64,000 bases of DNA from an uncultured Bacteroidota bacterium (GCA_913041125.1 CAJWHM010000008.1:1-64000), one strand, 5' to 3'; counted from the stretch's first letter, positions 29,623-40,222 are shown. A program made the numbers and translations. Notes: a model not told the origin generated them from the letters alone.

Positions 29623-32087
29623 TTTTTTATATTTTCCCAGGTTTTGTTTTTAATGTAGTCTCTATATTTGGAAGCCAAAGTTACAAAATTCTCTTTTTTA
29701 AATATGTCCCTTTTAGCAAACTGACCCTTTGATTTTAAATTTTGAATGATATTTGGATCTCTTATCCCATGTATAACTACAAAATCAAATTTATCGTTAT
29801 AAGTATCAAAACTTACAGTCCAGTCTGAATTAATCGAGAAAATTTCTTTTTTTAAAGCTTCATAAAAAGCATTACTTTCTTCTAATTCAGAATGTTTAAA
29901 TGGAAAAATCCATTTATAATTTTTATAAATAATTCCTTTCTCTTCTAAATCATTGAAAGATTCTATTTTTTTAATTAATTCTTTAGCTTCTGATCCCTCT
30001 TCAAAAGCACTATAAGTTTTTGAAAGTATTTCCAATTCTTTTTTCAAGGTACTTGTTCCATATAAACGTCCAATAGTGAATGCTTTCAATAAACTAATTT
30101 TGGGTTCTAATTCACTCCCGCTAGCAAATACAGACAATCGATCTAATTCTTTTAATGTTTCTTTAAATTTTTGATTTTTGAAAAGATCAAGAGCTTTTTT
30201 GTATAGTGATTCAGATGTCACTATACCATCAAAATTGTTGTTTTCGGGATCTTTTAAAATTTGTGCAAAAAGTGTCTTAGGATATAAATCGATTAACTCT
30301 GTTTTAAATTTATTTGCTTCAATCGATGATTTTTTTTCATTAATTCTAAATAGGTGATATAACGCTTGAACTTTTAATTCATCTACTGGATTTAATTCTA
30401 GTAATTTTTCTAAACGTTTTTGTGCTAAAGGATAATCATTAAATTTTTCTTTATAAATCATGCCTAATTGTAAATAAGCAGTTTGATTAATTAATAAAAT
30501 GCTGTCCTTTTCTTTTTTAGTTTTAGGTAGAGTTGACAGATAGCTATTAGGTGTTTCATTAATAATTCTAATTTTTGACTGTCTTTCATTTAATGGATCA
30601 TTATATAAATTGTAATTCAATAATAAATTTACATTTCTCCAATTATCAACATTTGGTCTATTTCCCCAACGCGACAAATAATTTTGTTTTCCTTTTGAAA
30701 TTTGATTTGGATTATAAAAGTAGAAAGAGGTTTTAGATCTATTTAAATTTTGAGATTTTTTGCGTTCAATTTCTTTGTTAAATTTTAATGAGTCTTTTTT
30801 TTGTTTTTGTTTTAAATAGGTTTCAAAATATATTAACTGTTCTTTTTCTGTTAAGGAGAATAAATATATTAAACTGTCAGTTGTATTAACAGAATTTTCA
30901 TAAGAAATTACTTCTTCTAAGTTGTCTCTTTTTCTTTTTATTTTTTTGAACTCTACAGAGCTTTTGTCAATAATTGGTAATAGATTGTCATAATAATTCC
31001 CTGACATTAAATAATCACCCTTTTTGAAATAATAATTTGCTAAGTCTTTGTAATTCTGAACTTCAGTATAATTGTCTAAGTATTTAGATGATAAAGAAGT
31101 TTTAAAAAACTCAAGAGCTACACTATCTTTTTCATATTGAAAATTTAAATTCGCCAAAGCTCTGTTTAAAAAATGTTCATACGGTTCATTTTCATAATTT
31201 TTTAACGTTTTTTTCAGTGACGCTGATTTTTTTTCGAATGATTCATTATCATTCAAAAGATTTTTTTTGATTATGCTTTGAATTAAAAATTTTCTAGGTG
31301 CCTTCCTTTTTAAATCTATAATTTCATTAAATGACCATATTGCAGAATCTTTTTCCCCTAAAGATTCGTATATCTGGCCCAAAAGAAATAAATAACGTGC
31401 TTTATTGCTTTTTTTAGGTTCACTTAGAGCTGCTCTTCTTATGTAAAATGATGCAGAATCTAACTGTTTTATATTTAGAAATGCATCTGCAAGTGTAGCA
31501 TTTGCTAAGGAGAAAAATTTGTTATTATTCATTAAAGATCTTGCAAGTGGGCGAAGGTTCCCTATGGCTAATTCTATATTTTTTAATCTAATATTCGTTT
31601 TCTCTCGCCAAATTTTTCCTTCGATATAATTGAATCTGTTTACTCCACTTTTTAGAAGAAAATTAAAAGCTTCTAATGCTGGGAAAAAACGCCTGTCAAA
31701 ATAACGTGCTTTGCCCAATAATAAATATGCATCATCTATCTGTCTATTATATTGAACTTGATCAATTCTAATTGAATGTTTTTGAATAGCTTTTACTGCT
31801 TTTTCTTCTGCTCTATCAAATCCAGGTACAATAGTTGAATTATCTATGTTTTCACCTCTTAAATTAATAGGTTCAACCTTTATTAAATCATAAAAATTAT
31901 CTTCAAAAGCTTCCTCTAAAATTGTTTCTCCTATTGAAAAGGACTCTTTACCGTTAAATAAAATATTATATTTTGAAATTAAACTTCGGTACTCTCTATT
32001 CAAAAACCCCTTGTTAGTGGTGCTACATGAGAAAAAATGAAATGAAATCAATAATAAAAACCAAGATATACCCAGTCTGTTTGACAT
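29619..32087 (-). CDS. sprE: TPR-containing lipoprotein, gliding/T9SS protein SprE/PorW family
   Basis: 822 aa, lipobox FFSC, TPR-like repeats; NREYRSLISKYNILFNGKESF N-terminal pattern; upstream of bactofilin/ATP synthase genes. Confidence 0.8.
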   Translation of the reverse strand: MSNRLGISWFLLLISFHFFSCSTTNKGFLNREYRSLISKYNILFNGKESFSIGETILEEAFEDNFYDLIKVEPINLRGENIDNSTIVPGFDRAEEKAVKAIQKHSIRIDQVQYNRQIDDAYLLLGKARYFDRRFFPALEAFNFLLKSGVNRFNYIEGKIWREKTNIRLKNIELAIGNLRPLARSLMNNNKFFSLANATLADAFLNIKQLDSASFYIRRAALSEPKKSNKARYLFLLGQIYESLGEKDSAIWSFNEIIDLKRKAPRKFLIQSIIKKNLLNDNESFEKKSASLKKTLKNYENEPYEHFLNRALANLNFQYEKDSVALEFFKTSLSSKYLDNYTEVQNYKDLANYYFKKGDYLMSGNYYDNLLPIIDKSSVEFKKIKRKRDNLEEVISYENSVNTTDSLIYLFSLTEKEQLIYFETYLKQKQKKDSLKFNKEIERKKSQNLNRSKTSFYFYNPNQISKGKQNYLSRWGNRPNVDNWRNVNLLLNYNLYNDPLNERQSKIRIINETPNSYLSTLPKTKKEKDSILLINQTAYLQLGMIYKEKFNDYPLAQKRLEKLLELNPVDELKVQALYHLFRINEKKSSIEANKFKTELIDLYPKTLFAQILKDPENNNFDGIVTSESLYKKALDLFKNQKFKETLKELDRLSVFASGSELEPKISLLKAFTIGRLYGTSTLKKELEILSKTYSAFEEGSEAKELIKKIESFNDLEEKGIIYKNYKWIFPFKHSELEESNAFYEALKKEIFSINSDWTVSFDTYNDKFDFVVIHGIRDPNIIQNLKSKGQFAKRDIFKKENFVTLASKYRDYIKNKTWENIKK

Positions 32088-32197
32088 ATAAATTTATTGT
32101 ATTATTATAACTGTAAAAGATACTTTTTAGTATTAATAAACATATAATTAAAATTTCCTAATCTGGTAATAGACTTTAAATGTTAGTGAACATTTTC

Positions 32198-32205
32198 TAA
32201 ATTTG
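32198..32205 (+). promoter_or_regulatory. Candidate Bacteroidota -7 element TAAATTTG
   Basis: Matches TAnnTTTG; 10 nt before the 32216 start codon. Confidence 0.45.
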
Positions 32206-32215
32206 TAAAAAAGTT

Positions 32216-33253
32216 ATGCCAGAGTTTTACTCATTTTTTGTTAATTCTATTAAAAGAATTACTCTTGATTCTGTTGTTCTTACTTTAAAAATTAAACCTG
32301 AACTAAAACAGTTTTATAAATTTTCTGCAGGACAATATGTAACTCTAGAATTACAAATTGACGGTGTGATTGTAAGAAGATCCTATTCTATTTGTTCAGA
32401 ACCCGATGTTGAATCATTTGATGTAGGAATAAAAAAAGTTCAAAATGGTATTTTCTCAACTTATGTTAATGAAAAATTAAAAATAGGTGACTCTATAAAA
32501 GTAGGAAAGCCTGAGGGGCGATTTATTTGGGAACCTAATGACAAAGATAAAATTATGGCAATAGCTGCGGGTAGTGGTATAACACCGATTATGTCTATAA
32601 TAAAGTCAGTAATTAAACGCACCGAAAAATCATCTTTGACTTTAATTTATTGTAATAAATCTCCTGAAAAAACAATGTTTTACAAGGAACTTCAATTACT
32701 TACAAAACATTTTCCTAATCGTTTAAATATTCATTGGACATTCACTGAAACTAATGAGAAAGACGCAAATTTTGGAAGAGTAGATGAAAATTATATCAAT
32801 TTTGTCCTCAATAAAAACAAAGCAAAACCCAATAAATATTTCTTATGTGGTCCTGAAAAAATGATTGATCTATCCAAAAAATTTTTGATAAAGAGAGGGA
32901 TATCAGAAAATCAAATTTTATTTGAATTATTTAAAGAAAGTTCAAATAAAAAAGAAATAAGTGACGCTATAAATACCGGTTTTTTAAATATAAAGTATGA
33001 CGATGTTTTTTATAAATTACACTTAAGCGCTGAAAAAACAATTTTAGATATTGCTTTACAAGCGAAAATAAATGTTCCATATTCTTGTCAAGGAGGTGTC
33101 TGCTGTAGTTGCATTGCAAAAATAACTGAAGGAGAGGCAAAGATGAAATCCAACCAAGTTTTAACTGATGACGAGATTAAAGAGGGTTTAATCCTAACAT
33201 GCCAGGCAGTTTCAATTTCAGAGAAAATTACTATTGACTATGATGATGTCTAA
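32216..33253 (+). CDS. Ferredoxin--NADP reductase-like oxidoreductase with C-terminal 2Fe-2S domain (PaaE-like)
   Basis: RRSYSICS FAD motif, AAGSGITPIMSIIKS, PYSCQGGVCCSCIAKITEG 2Fe-2S motif. Confidence 0.9.
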   Translation: MPEFYSFFVNSIKRITLDSVVLTLKIKPELKQFYKFSAGQYVTLELQIDGVIVRRSYSICSEPDVESFDVGIKKVQNGIFSTYVNEKLKIGDSIKVGKPEGRFIWEPNDKDKIMAIAAGSGITPIMSIIKSVIKRTEKSSLTLIYCNKSPEKTMFYKELQLLTKHFPNRLNIHWTFTETNEKDANFGRVDENYINFVLNKNKAKPNKYFLCGPEKMIDLSKKFLIKRGISENQILFELFKESSNKKEISDAINTGFLNIKYDDVFYKLHLSAEKTILDIALQAKINVPYSCQGGVCCSCIAKITEGEAKMKSNQVLTDDEIKEGLILTCQAVSISEKITIDYDDV

Positions 33254-34176
33254 AAAATCTTTGATACTATTCCAAATATAGAAAGTGAATAAAATAAAAA
33301 TTCTCTGTTAATTTGCTTTTCAAATCTTTCGAAGATAATTCCTAACAGATATGCTGACGGGATAAAACTTAACAACCATAAACTTGAGTCTTGATATAGA
33401 TTAAAAACCCTAAAAACAATGCTTATAAGAAGCCAAAAAAGCATAAAAATCTTAACATTATAATTAGCATTTGAACTTTTACCCCTATCATTAAATTTTA
33501 CTATAGAAAAAACCATTAATACAATAACTATAAATATCCAAAAAAGTTCTGAAAACACTTTTTTATTTTCAAAAGTAAAATTACTATTTAATATTTCTGG
33601 TCTTGAGTAAAACACTTGTCCTGTATAATAGTAAGTGAGTGTTATGAGTGTAGATAATGAGGAAAAACAGCCTAAAAAAAGGGATATGAGTGCTTTCTGC
33701 TTATCAATAATTTGAGGTATTAAGAATATTATCGAAATGAAAAAAAAAGAAAGATAAATATTAATAAAGCTGATAATTGTAAAAATCATCCCTAAATTAA
33801 AAAGATCCTTTGCTTTATATCCCTTTTTAAATTCTTTTGAAAATATATTGCCTGCTAAAAGCAAAAAAAACCCTACAATTAATTTTTGCCCATTTAGATT
33901 ACTTCCGTCTCCTTGATATAATAATAAAATACAAATGGGAAACGAGAGTAAATGAGATGCACCAAAATTTATTTTAAGTCTTTTAGATTCTGAAAAATAA
34001 ATAATTATAATGAATAAAATGACGTTCAAAGTTAGAATTAAGCTGTGGTATAATATTTCACTATATAAAATTCCTGCTGCTCGCCAATAAAGATTAAATA
34101 AATTTACACTTAATGATAGAAAAAAAGAAACTACTACTGCTTGAATTGAAAACCTTTTAAATATATTTGTAAACAT
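33250..34176 (-). CDS. Multi-TM membrane protein (DUF6427-like)
   Basis: 308 aa with many TM segments; placed next to the DUF6341-like gene and purD. Confidence 0.65.
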   Translation of the reverse strand: MFTNIFKRFSIQAVVVSFFLSLSVNLFNLYWRAAGILYSEILYHSLILTLNVILFIIIIYFSESKRLKINFGASHLLSFPICILLLYQGDGSNLNGQKLIVGFFLLLAGNIFSKEFKKGYKAKDLFNLGMIFTIISFINIYLSFFFISIIFLIPQIIDKQKALISLFLGCFSSLSTLITLTYYYTGQVFYSRPEILNSNFTFENKKVFSELFWIFIVIVLMVFSIVKFNDRGKSSNANYNVKIFMLFWLLISIVFRVFNLYQDSSLWLLSFIPSAYLLGIIFERFEKQINREFLFYSLSIFGIVSKIF

Positions 34177-34204
34177 CTTTCAATGTAATATATCATTATT
34201 AATT

Positions 34205-34432
34205 ATGAAAAATTTTTTTGAGGGTATTGCCTGGTTATTTGAAGAAATCCTTTTTTTACCCTATATTTTATTAAGAGAACTTGAGTCTACAAATTGGGCC
34301 TTTGCAAACACAGTAAATTGGATTTTTCTACTAGTTGGTTTTTCTGCTATGATATATTGGGTTCTACAATTAAACCTTTTTGATAAAAAGGGAGAGGAAA
34401 ACAAAGATACTACTGCACACTCATTCTTATAA
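34205..34432 (+). CDS. Small membrane protein (DUF6341-like)
   Basis: 75 aa, FFEGIAWLFEEILFLPYILLRELESTNWAFANTVNWIF; conserved-type neighbour of purD. Confidence 0.7.
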   Translation: MKNFFEGIAWLFEEILFLPYILLRELESTNWAFANTVNWIFLLVGFSAMIYWVLQLNLFDKKGEENKDTTAHSFL

Positions 34433-35695
34433 GTCAAATCCTATATCTTTTCGATAATATATACCATCAAAATGAATTTTTTGGAGAATTTCGTATGAAC
34501 TTTCTATGGCCTTTCGATGGTCTGAACCAAAAGAAGTTACTGATAGAACTCTTCCTCCAGATGTTATTAATTGCCCTGAAATTAATCTTGTCCCTGCATG
34601 AAAAACAAGATTATCTTTTTCTATTCCTTTAATAACTTTTCCCTTTTCATAATTTTCTGGATATCCCTTTGATACAGCCATAATTGTTGCTGCAGATTGT
34701 GGGTTTATATCGAGTTCAATTTTATCTAAATCTCCTTCATTAAGAGCTTTAAAAATTATTCCTAAATCATTGTTGATTCTTGGAATTATAACCTCAGTTT
34801 CAGGGTCTCCCATTCTGACATTGTATTCAATTACTTTAGGCTCATCACCAACTTTAATTAGTCCTATAAAAATAAACCCTTTGTATGTAATATTATCTAA
34901 TTTCATCCCTTCGATAGTTGGTTTAATAATTTTATCCAATATTTTATTTTCAAATTTGGAATCAACAAAAGGAACTGGAGAAACAGCTCCCATACCACCA
35001 GTATTTAAGCCGGTATCTCCTTCACCAATTCTTTTGTAATCTTTTGCCATTGGGAGTGTAATAAAGTTTTTGCCATCTGTTAAAACAAAACATGAAAGTT
35101 CAATCCCTTCTAGAAATTCTTCTATCACAACTTTTTTAGAAGCTTTTCCAAATTTGCCATCAATTAACATTTTTCTCAATTCTTCTTTAGCTTCAGAAAG
35201 GTCTTCAATAATCAAAACTCCCTTGCCAGCTGCAAGACCGTCTGCTTTCAAAACATAAGGTGGCTTACTATTTTCTAAAAACAATTCTGCTTCTAAAATA
35301 TTTTCTGCAGTAAATTCTGCATATTTAGCAGTAGGTATTTGATGACGTTTCATAAAATCTTTTGCAAAAGCTTTACTTCCCTCTAGCATAGACCCATGTT
35401 TTTGAGGTCCTATAATACCAACTCCTGATAAATCTTTATCATTTAAGAAAAAATCATGAATCCCCATGACTAGTGGTTCTTCTGGGCCAACAATAACTAA
35501 ATTGATTGAATGGTTAATTACTACCTTTTTAATTTCTTCAAAATCTAAGATTTTTAGGTTTATATTTTTTGCAAAATTTGCCGTTCCGCCATTTCCTGGA
35601 GCTACAAAAAGATTTTTACAAAGTTTACTTTGGCTTAATTTCCAACAAAAAGTGTGCTCTCTTCCTCCACTCCCTAAGACTAGTATATTCATCAA
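34427..35695 (-). CDS. purD: Phosphoribosylamine--glycine ligase
   Basis: MNILVLGSGGREHTFCWKL, GLAAGKGV, YNVRMGDPETEV. Confidence 0.98.
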   Translation of the reverse strand: MMNILVLGSGGREHTFCWKLSQSKLCKNLFVAPGNGGTANFAKNINLKILDFEEIKKVVINHSINLVIVGPEEPLVMGIHDFFLNDKDLSGVGIIGPQKHGSMLEGSKAFAKDFMKRHQIPTAKYAEFTAENILEAELFLENSKPPYVLKADGLAAGKGVLIIEDLSEAKEELRKMLIDGKFGKASKKVVIEEFLEGIELSCFVLTDGKNFITLPMAKDYKRIGEGDTGLNTGGMGAVSPVPFVDSKFENKILDKIIKPTIEGMKLDNITYKGFIFIGLIKVGDEPKVIEYNVRMGDPETEVIIPRINNDLGIIFKALNEGDLDKIELDINPQSAATIMAVSKGYPENYEKGKVIKGIEKDNLVFHAGTRLISGQLITSGGRVLSVTSFGSDHRKAIESSYEILQKIHFDGIYYRKDIGFDL

Positions 35696-35740
35696 TTAAA
35701 TTTTTATAAAGATACTACCTAAACTTATTTATTTAGATTA

Positions 35741-36691
35741 TCATTTATAATCTTTAAAAGAAATAATTTCCTTTTGCATTCTGTTCACAAAAGGTGTATG
35801 TCTTTTTGTGTTTTTTATTTTTTTAAGATCAAAATTTTTTAGGTCTCTAGAATTTAATATTAGAAAAAAATTGTTCATACCATCTAAGCGACTCCTTTGA
35901 TTAATATGTTTCAATCCGTCAGATAAGAATAAAACCGGTGTTCCAAAAGCTACGGCAGGTAATGCAGAGTGAATTCGAGAAGTAATAACTAACTTAGCGT
36001 TAGCAATATATTTAAGATGCTGTTCAGCTAATTCTATCTTTTTCTCTTTTGAGTATTTAGAAGAATCTATTATTTGTGAAATATTATAAATTTCCTCCTT
36101 CTCATCTTTTAAAAAATTATTTAATCTTTTTATTGCTCTAAAATATTTTTTTTTATTTATGGGCCTTTTAAGATTGAAGATTAGCTTTTGAAACAAATTC
36201 CCGAACACTATTTCATTTTTCGGTAAAAGTCTTTCCATTGGACTAATCAAATAAATTCCACTTCTCTGATTACTTTTAATGTTAAATTTTTTTCTATTAA
36301 GTGTTAATGTCAAACAACCTGAAAAATATGTATTAATTCCAAATTTTGACAATAATTTTTGAGTGTAATAATCCCTACAACCAATAGGTTGATGTTTTTT
36401 TAGATATTTTATTCCATTATCTGTCAGCATATTTTTTTTTGCAGTTGGATTTAAATGGAATGATAAAAAAAGTGGTGTGATCTTTTTTGAGGGTGGCCAG
36501 TTTTTTGATTCCTCCATGAACCATCCATTCATAATCAAGAAAACTTTAGGACCATTATAAATATGAAGTTGATCACGATCTAACTCATAAGTTTCCTTTT
36601 CATTAAGCTGATGTTTTGCAGCAATACTTTGAATAAAGTCCCCTAAGTTATTTGAATTTGGGTATGATAATACGGCAAAAGATTTACCCAT
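35741..36691 (-). CDS. Polysaccharide pyruvyl transferase family protein
   Basis: NLGDFIQSIAAKHQL; GCRDYYTQKLLSKFGINTYFSGCLTLTL; VITSRIHSALPAVAFGTPVLFL. Confidence 0.85.
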   Translation of the reverse strand: MGKSFAVLSYPNSNNLGDFIQSIAAKHQLNEKETYELDRDQLHIYNGPKVFLIMNGWFMEESKNWPPSKKITPLFLSFHLNPTAKKNMLTDNGIKYLKKHQPIGCRDYYTQKLLSKFGINTYFSGCLTLTLNRKKFNIKSNQRSGIYLISPMERLLPKNEIVFGNLFQKLIFNLKRPINKKKYFRAIKRLNNFLKDEKEEIYNISQIIDSSKYSKEKKIELAEQHLKYIANAKLVITSRIHSALPAVAFGTPVLFLSDGLKHINQRSRLDGMNNFFLILNSRDLKNFDLKKIKNTKRHTPFVNRMQKEIISFKDYK

Positions 36692-37739
36692 AGATATACT
36701 GTTTTAAAACTCTTTTGAATTGTGCTTCCCTTCTATTTTTTGAAAATTTTTTAATTATTCGTTCTCTTGCTTTTAAGCCATGTTTTATTTTATCATCTTT
36801 TAAAAAATCAATAACCTTTTGAATATTACTAAATCCCTCGAATATTATTCCCGTATCTCCAATAGCATTAGGTATACCAAAAACTTTATTACCTAGGGGA
36901 ATGCATTCACAAAGCATTGCTTCACAGAGTACATTAGGTAATCCTTCAATTTTAGAGCCTTGAAAATAATATTTATTAAGCCCATATAATGACTTAAGTT
37001 GTTGATCATTTTGTTTTCCTAAAATTTTAATATTTCTAGGAAAAGAATTTGTTTTCAATTGGTACTTCATGCCAGCCAATGTAAACTTGAAATCAGGAAG
37101 TTGCTCTGCTAAATATAAAAATAATGGAATCCCTTTACGTTCAAAAGTTCTTTTATCTGTTATATTCGCAACCGTCAAAATAGTTTTCTGTTTTTTAATT
37201 TCATTGTTTTTCCAAAAATTAAAATCATAAGCAGTTGGAACTTCAAAAATTGGAGTGTTTAAATCTGGAATAAAATTCCTAATGCCAGAGATTGTTTTTG
37301 AATCCTTCTTTGCAAAAGAACAACCTTCAGACAACGATTTATTTACAACCCATATTTCATTAGTTTTTTTAAAATTCCATACACCTAAATCTCGTCTTAA
37401 ATTCTTATTTAAGAAAAGGCCATATTTTAAACTATCATTCGCAACTGCATCATATCCACCTACAATAGTTATAAAAGGTTTCTTAAAAATTCTAGAAATT
37501 GCTAGAGGAATTGTTGTGTGATAATCATTAAACCAACTAAATAATGCATTTGCTTTTGGTATTAAAGCAAGACATAAAAAAAACTCTCTGATACGATTTA
37601 AAAAAAAACGAAAAGGATCTTTATAAGCTGGGGAGTAAATAAGAAAAACCTTATAACCCATGTCCTCTAATAGATTAATATCATTGGTTACGAATGTGTT
37701 TTTTATATTGCAAATAAATATTACTTTTTTAGAGGACAT
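36684..37739 (-). CDS. Glycosyltransferase (GT4-like)
   Basis: KRTFERKGIPLFLYLAEQLPDFKFTLAG; YYFQGSKIEGLPNVLCEAMLCECIPLG. Confidence 0.85.
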   Translation of the reverse strand: MSSKKVIFICNIKNTFVTNDINLLEDMGYKVFLIYSPAYKDPFRFFLNRIREFFLCLALIPKANALFSWFNDYHTTIPLAISRIFKKPFITIVGGYDAVANDSLKYGLFLNKNLRRDLGVWNFKKTNEIWVVNKSLSEGCSFAKKDSKTISGIRNFIPDLNTPIFEVPTAYDFNFWKNNEIKKQKTILTVANITDKRTFERKGIPLFLYLAEQLPDFKFTLAGMKYQLKTNSFPRNIKILGKQNDQQLKSLYGLNKYYFQGSKIEGLPNVLCEAMLCECIPLGNKVFGIPNAIGDTGIIFEGFSNIQKVIDFLKDDKIKHGLKARERIIKKFSKNRREAQFKRVLKQYIYG

Positions 37740-37740
37740 T

Positions 37741-39243
37741 TTATCTCTTTATTGTAAATTCTTTCAAAATATTAGCAATTTTTCGATTATCAGAAAGTCT
37801 TGGAATTTTATTTTGTCCCCCTAATTTTCCAATTCTTTTCATATAATTATTAAATCCATTTTTTTTTACCTCACTTATAACTAGAGATCGCAATATTTTC
37901 CCTTCTATTAAATCATTATAATAAATGTTTTTATTTTGTAAAGCACGATTAATTTTTTCTGAAAAACCAATAATATCTATCGGAGGGTTGTCAAATTCAA
38001 TAAACCATTCGTGATAAGGAAGTCCAATTTCAGGGCTAATTTCAGGTGCAACAGTAAATTCCTTAACTCTAATATTACTGTTCTCTTGATCAATGGCTTC
38101 CTTCAAAGATTGCTCAACTTCATTAACAATTACATGTTCACCGAAAGTTGATATAAAATGTTTTATTCTACCAGTCACAATTATTTTATACGGATCAATA
38201 GATGTGAATTTTATCGTGTCTCCAATATTATATCGCCATAAACCAGAATTTGATGAAATTAGCATGACATAATTAATTCCCTTATTAACCTCAGTTAGGC
38301 TATGGATTGTTTGTTTTTTGTCAAAAAACGTATCGGCAACTATAAATTCATAGTAAATTCCATGATCCAATAAAAGTAATAAACCATTATCTTTTTGTTT
38401 ATTTTGATAGGCGAAAAAGCCTTCTGATGCAGGATAAAATTCAATGGTGTCTGGGATATGGCCAATTAAGTTTTTAAATATATTTCTGTATGGTTCAAAA
38501 TTTACTCCTCCGTAAATAAATAATGAAAAATTTGGAAAAAGATTCCCTATATTCTTATTTGTTTTCCTTGTTAGTCTTTCAAAATACATCTGAACCCAAG
38601 ATGGAATACCTCCAATAATAGTCATATTCTCTTTATAAGTCTCTTCAACTATGGCATCTATTTTTGTTTCCCAATCTTCAATGCAATTGGTTTTCCAGCT
38701 TGGCATTCTATTTTTTTGAAGATAATTAGGAATATAATGTGCTACAATTCCAGAAAGGCGTCCTAAAGCTACTCCCTTTTTGTCTTTCAAAACAGGACTC
38801 CCTTGGATAAAAATGTGTTTCCCATTTACAGAATTGGTTTTACCTGTTTCATAAATATAGTTCAATATAGCCTCTCTAGCAGCTCTAATATGCTGAGGCA
38901 TTGAACATTTTGTGATTGGTATGTATTTAACCCCTGAGGTTGTTCCACTTGTCTTCGCATAATATAATGGTCTCCCTGGCCATAATATATTTGCTTCTCC
39001 ACCTAAAACTCTATCAATATATGGTCTTAAGCCCTCATAATCTCTTATTGGTATACAATTTTGAAATGATTTTAGGTCTATTATTTTTTCGAAATTATGA
39101 TCCTTACCAAAACAAGTGTTTTTTGCTTGACTTACAATTTTTTTAAGAAGCTTCTGTTGAGTTACTATCGGCTTATTAATCCATTTTTTATTCTTACTGT
39201 AAGACCAGTAGGCATAAATTTTTGCTCCCCATTCTTTTATCAT
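37741..39243 (-). CDS. GH3 auxin-responsive promoter family protein (acyl-adenylating enzyme superfamily)
   Basis: AKTSGTTSGVKYIPIT P-loop, FYPASEGFFAYQ, GLWRYNIGDTIKFTS, FGEHVIVNEVEQSLKEA. Confidence 0.92.
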   Translation of the reverse strand: MIKEWGAKIYAYWSYSKNKKWINKPIVTQQKLLKKIVSQAKNTCFGKDHNFEKIIDLKSFQNCIPIRDYEGLRPYIDRVLGGEANILWPGRPLYYAKTSGTTSGVKYIPITKCSMPQHIRAAREAILNYIYETGKTNSVNGKHIFIQGSPVLKDKKGVALGRLSGIVAHYIPNYLQKNRMPSWKTNCIEDWETKIDAIVEETYKENMTIIGGIPSWVQMYFERLTRKTNKNIGNLFPNFSLFIYGGVNFEPYRNIFKNLIGHIPDTIEFYPASEGFFAYQNKQKDNGLLLLLDHGIYYEFIVADTFFDKKQTIHSLTEVNKGINYVMLISSNSGLWRYNIGDTIKFTSIDPYKIIVTGRIKHFISTFGEHVIVNEVEQSLKEAIDQENSNIRVKEFTVAPEISPEIGLPYHEWFIEFDNPPIDIIGFSEKINRALQNKNIYYNDLIEGKILRSLVISEVKKNGFNNYMKRIGKLGGQNKIPRLSDNRKIANILKEFTIKR

Positions 39244-40118
39244 TTGTTTGAGAAATTAAAGAAATTTTGTGGGTCCATGGGATAATCGTCTATCCAAAGT
39301 TCAAAATGGAGATGAAAACCAGTAGTATATTCACCTGTATTACCTGCCATTGCGATCACTTCTCCAGCTGATACTATATCCCCCTGCTTTTTATTTAAGG
39401 AAGAGTTATGTTTATATATTGATAAAAGTCCCAAATTATGTTTTATAATAATTACAAAACCAGTCTCTGCAGTCCATTCTGAAAAAACTACAATCCCATC
39501 AGCAATGTTTTTTATTGGTGTATTTTCTTCAACAGCCACGTCAACTGCAAAATGAGATTTATTTAAATCAAAAGGCTGAGTTACTGTTCCTTTTACAGGA
39601 GGAAACAAAAATGTATTGATTTTTAATTCTTCACTTAATATCGGACTATATTTATCTTGTTGAGATACAAATGCTCTGAGCAAAGAATCCTCTACAACAG
39701 GACTAATCAGTTTAGATGTTTTTTTTAGATTTTGTTTTCCAATTTCTTTTTCTGAAAACTCAGAATCTTCGTATGAAATATCTTCTGTCAAAACTTTTCT
39801 GACTGAATTCAGATATTTTATGTTTTGATCATAAATTGTGATTAAAGAATCAGTAAGAAATAAATTTTGTACTGCTTTTTTCCTAAGTTCTGAAGAGTCA
39901 TATCCTGGAATAAACTCTTTTAATGGAGTATATGAAATGGTGGTAAAAATAATTCCAGAAAATAAAGTCAATAAAAATATACTAACTATAATTATTTTAA
40001 CCTTGGATGTGCGAATTTGAGCTCTCTCTTCAAATGTTTCCTCATTTATAACCATCAATAAATAAGGTGCAAGTAGTTTTTGCCAAAGTTTTTTTGACTT
40101 TTTCTCTTCTTCGTTCAT
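39240..40118 (-). CDS. M23 family metallopeptidase, membrane-anchored
   Basis: TM plus LytM domain: HFAVDVAVEENTPIKNIADGIVV..GNTGEYTTGFHLHFELW. Confidence 0.93.
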   Translation of the reverse strand: MNEEEKKSKKLWQKLLAPYLLMVINEETFEERAQIRTSKVKIIIVSIFLLTLFSGIIFTTISYTPLKEFIPGYDSSELRKKAVQNLFLTDSLITIYDQNIKYLNSVRKVLTEDISYEDSEFSEKEIGKQNLKKTSKLISPVVEDSLLRAFVSQQDKYSPILSEELKINTFLFPPVKGTVTQPFDLNKSHFAVDVAVEENTPIKNIADGIVVFSEWTAETGFVIIIKHNLGLLSIYKHNSSLNKKQGDIVSAGEVIAMAGNTGEYTTGFHLHFELWIDDYPMDPQNFFNFSNK

Positions 40119-40197
40119 GATTTACAAAGATAATGATATCTTATTCTGCAATAATCTCCTTTAAGAGTTTTAATGCTTTTGTAAATAAATATTTCTG

Positions 40198-40205
40198 TAC
40201 ATTTG
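40198..40205 (+). promoter_or_regulatory. Candidate Bacteroidota -7 element TACATTTG
   Basis: Matches TAnnTTTG; TTTTG 16 nt upstream as possible -33; 17 nt before tatA-like start. Confidence 0.5.
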
Positions 40206-40222
40206 TTTAAATAAATTTAAAC

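Noticed and set aside
34770-35699. + strand ORFs 34770..35039, 35070..35258, 35466..35699
   Set aside because: Antisense shadows of purD.
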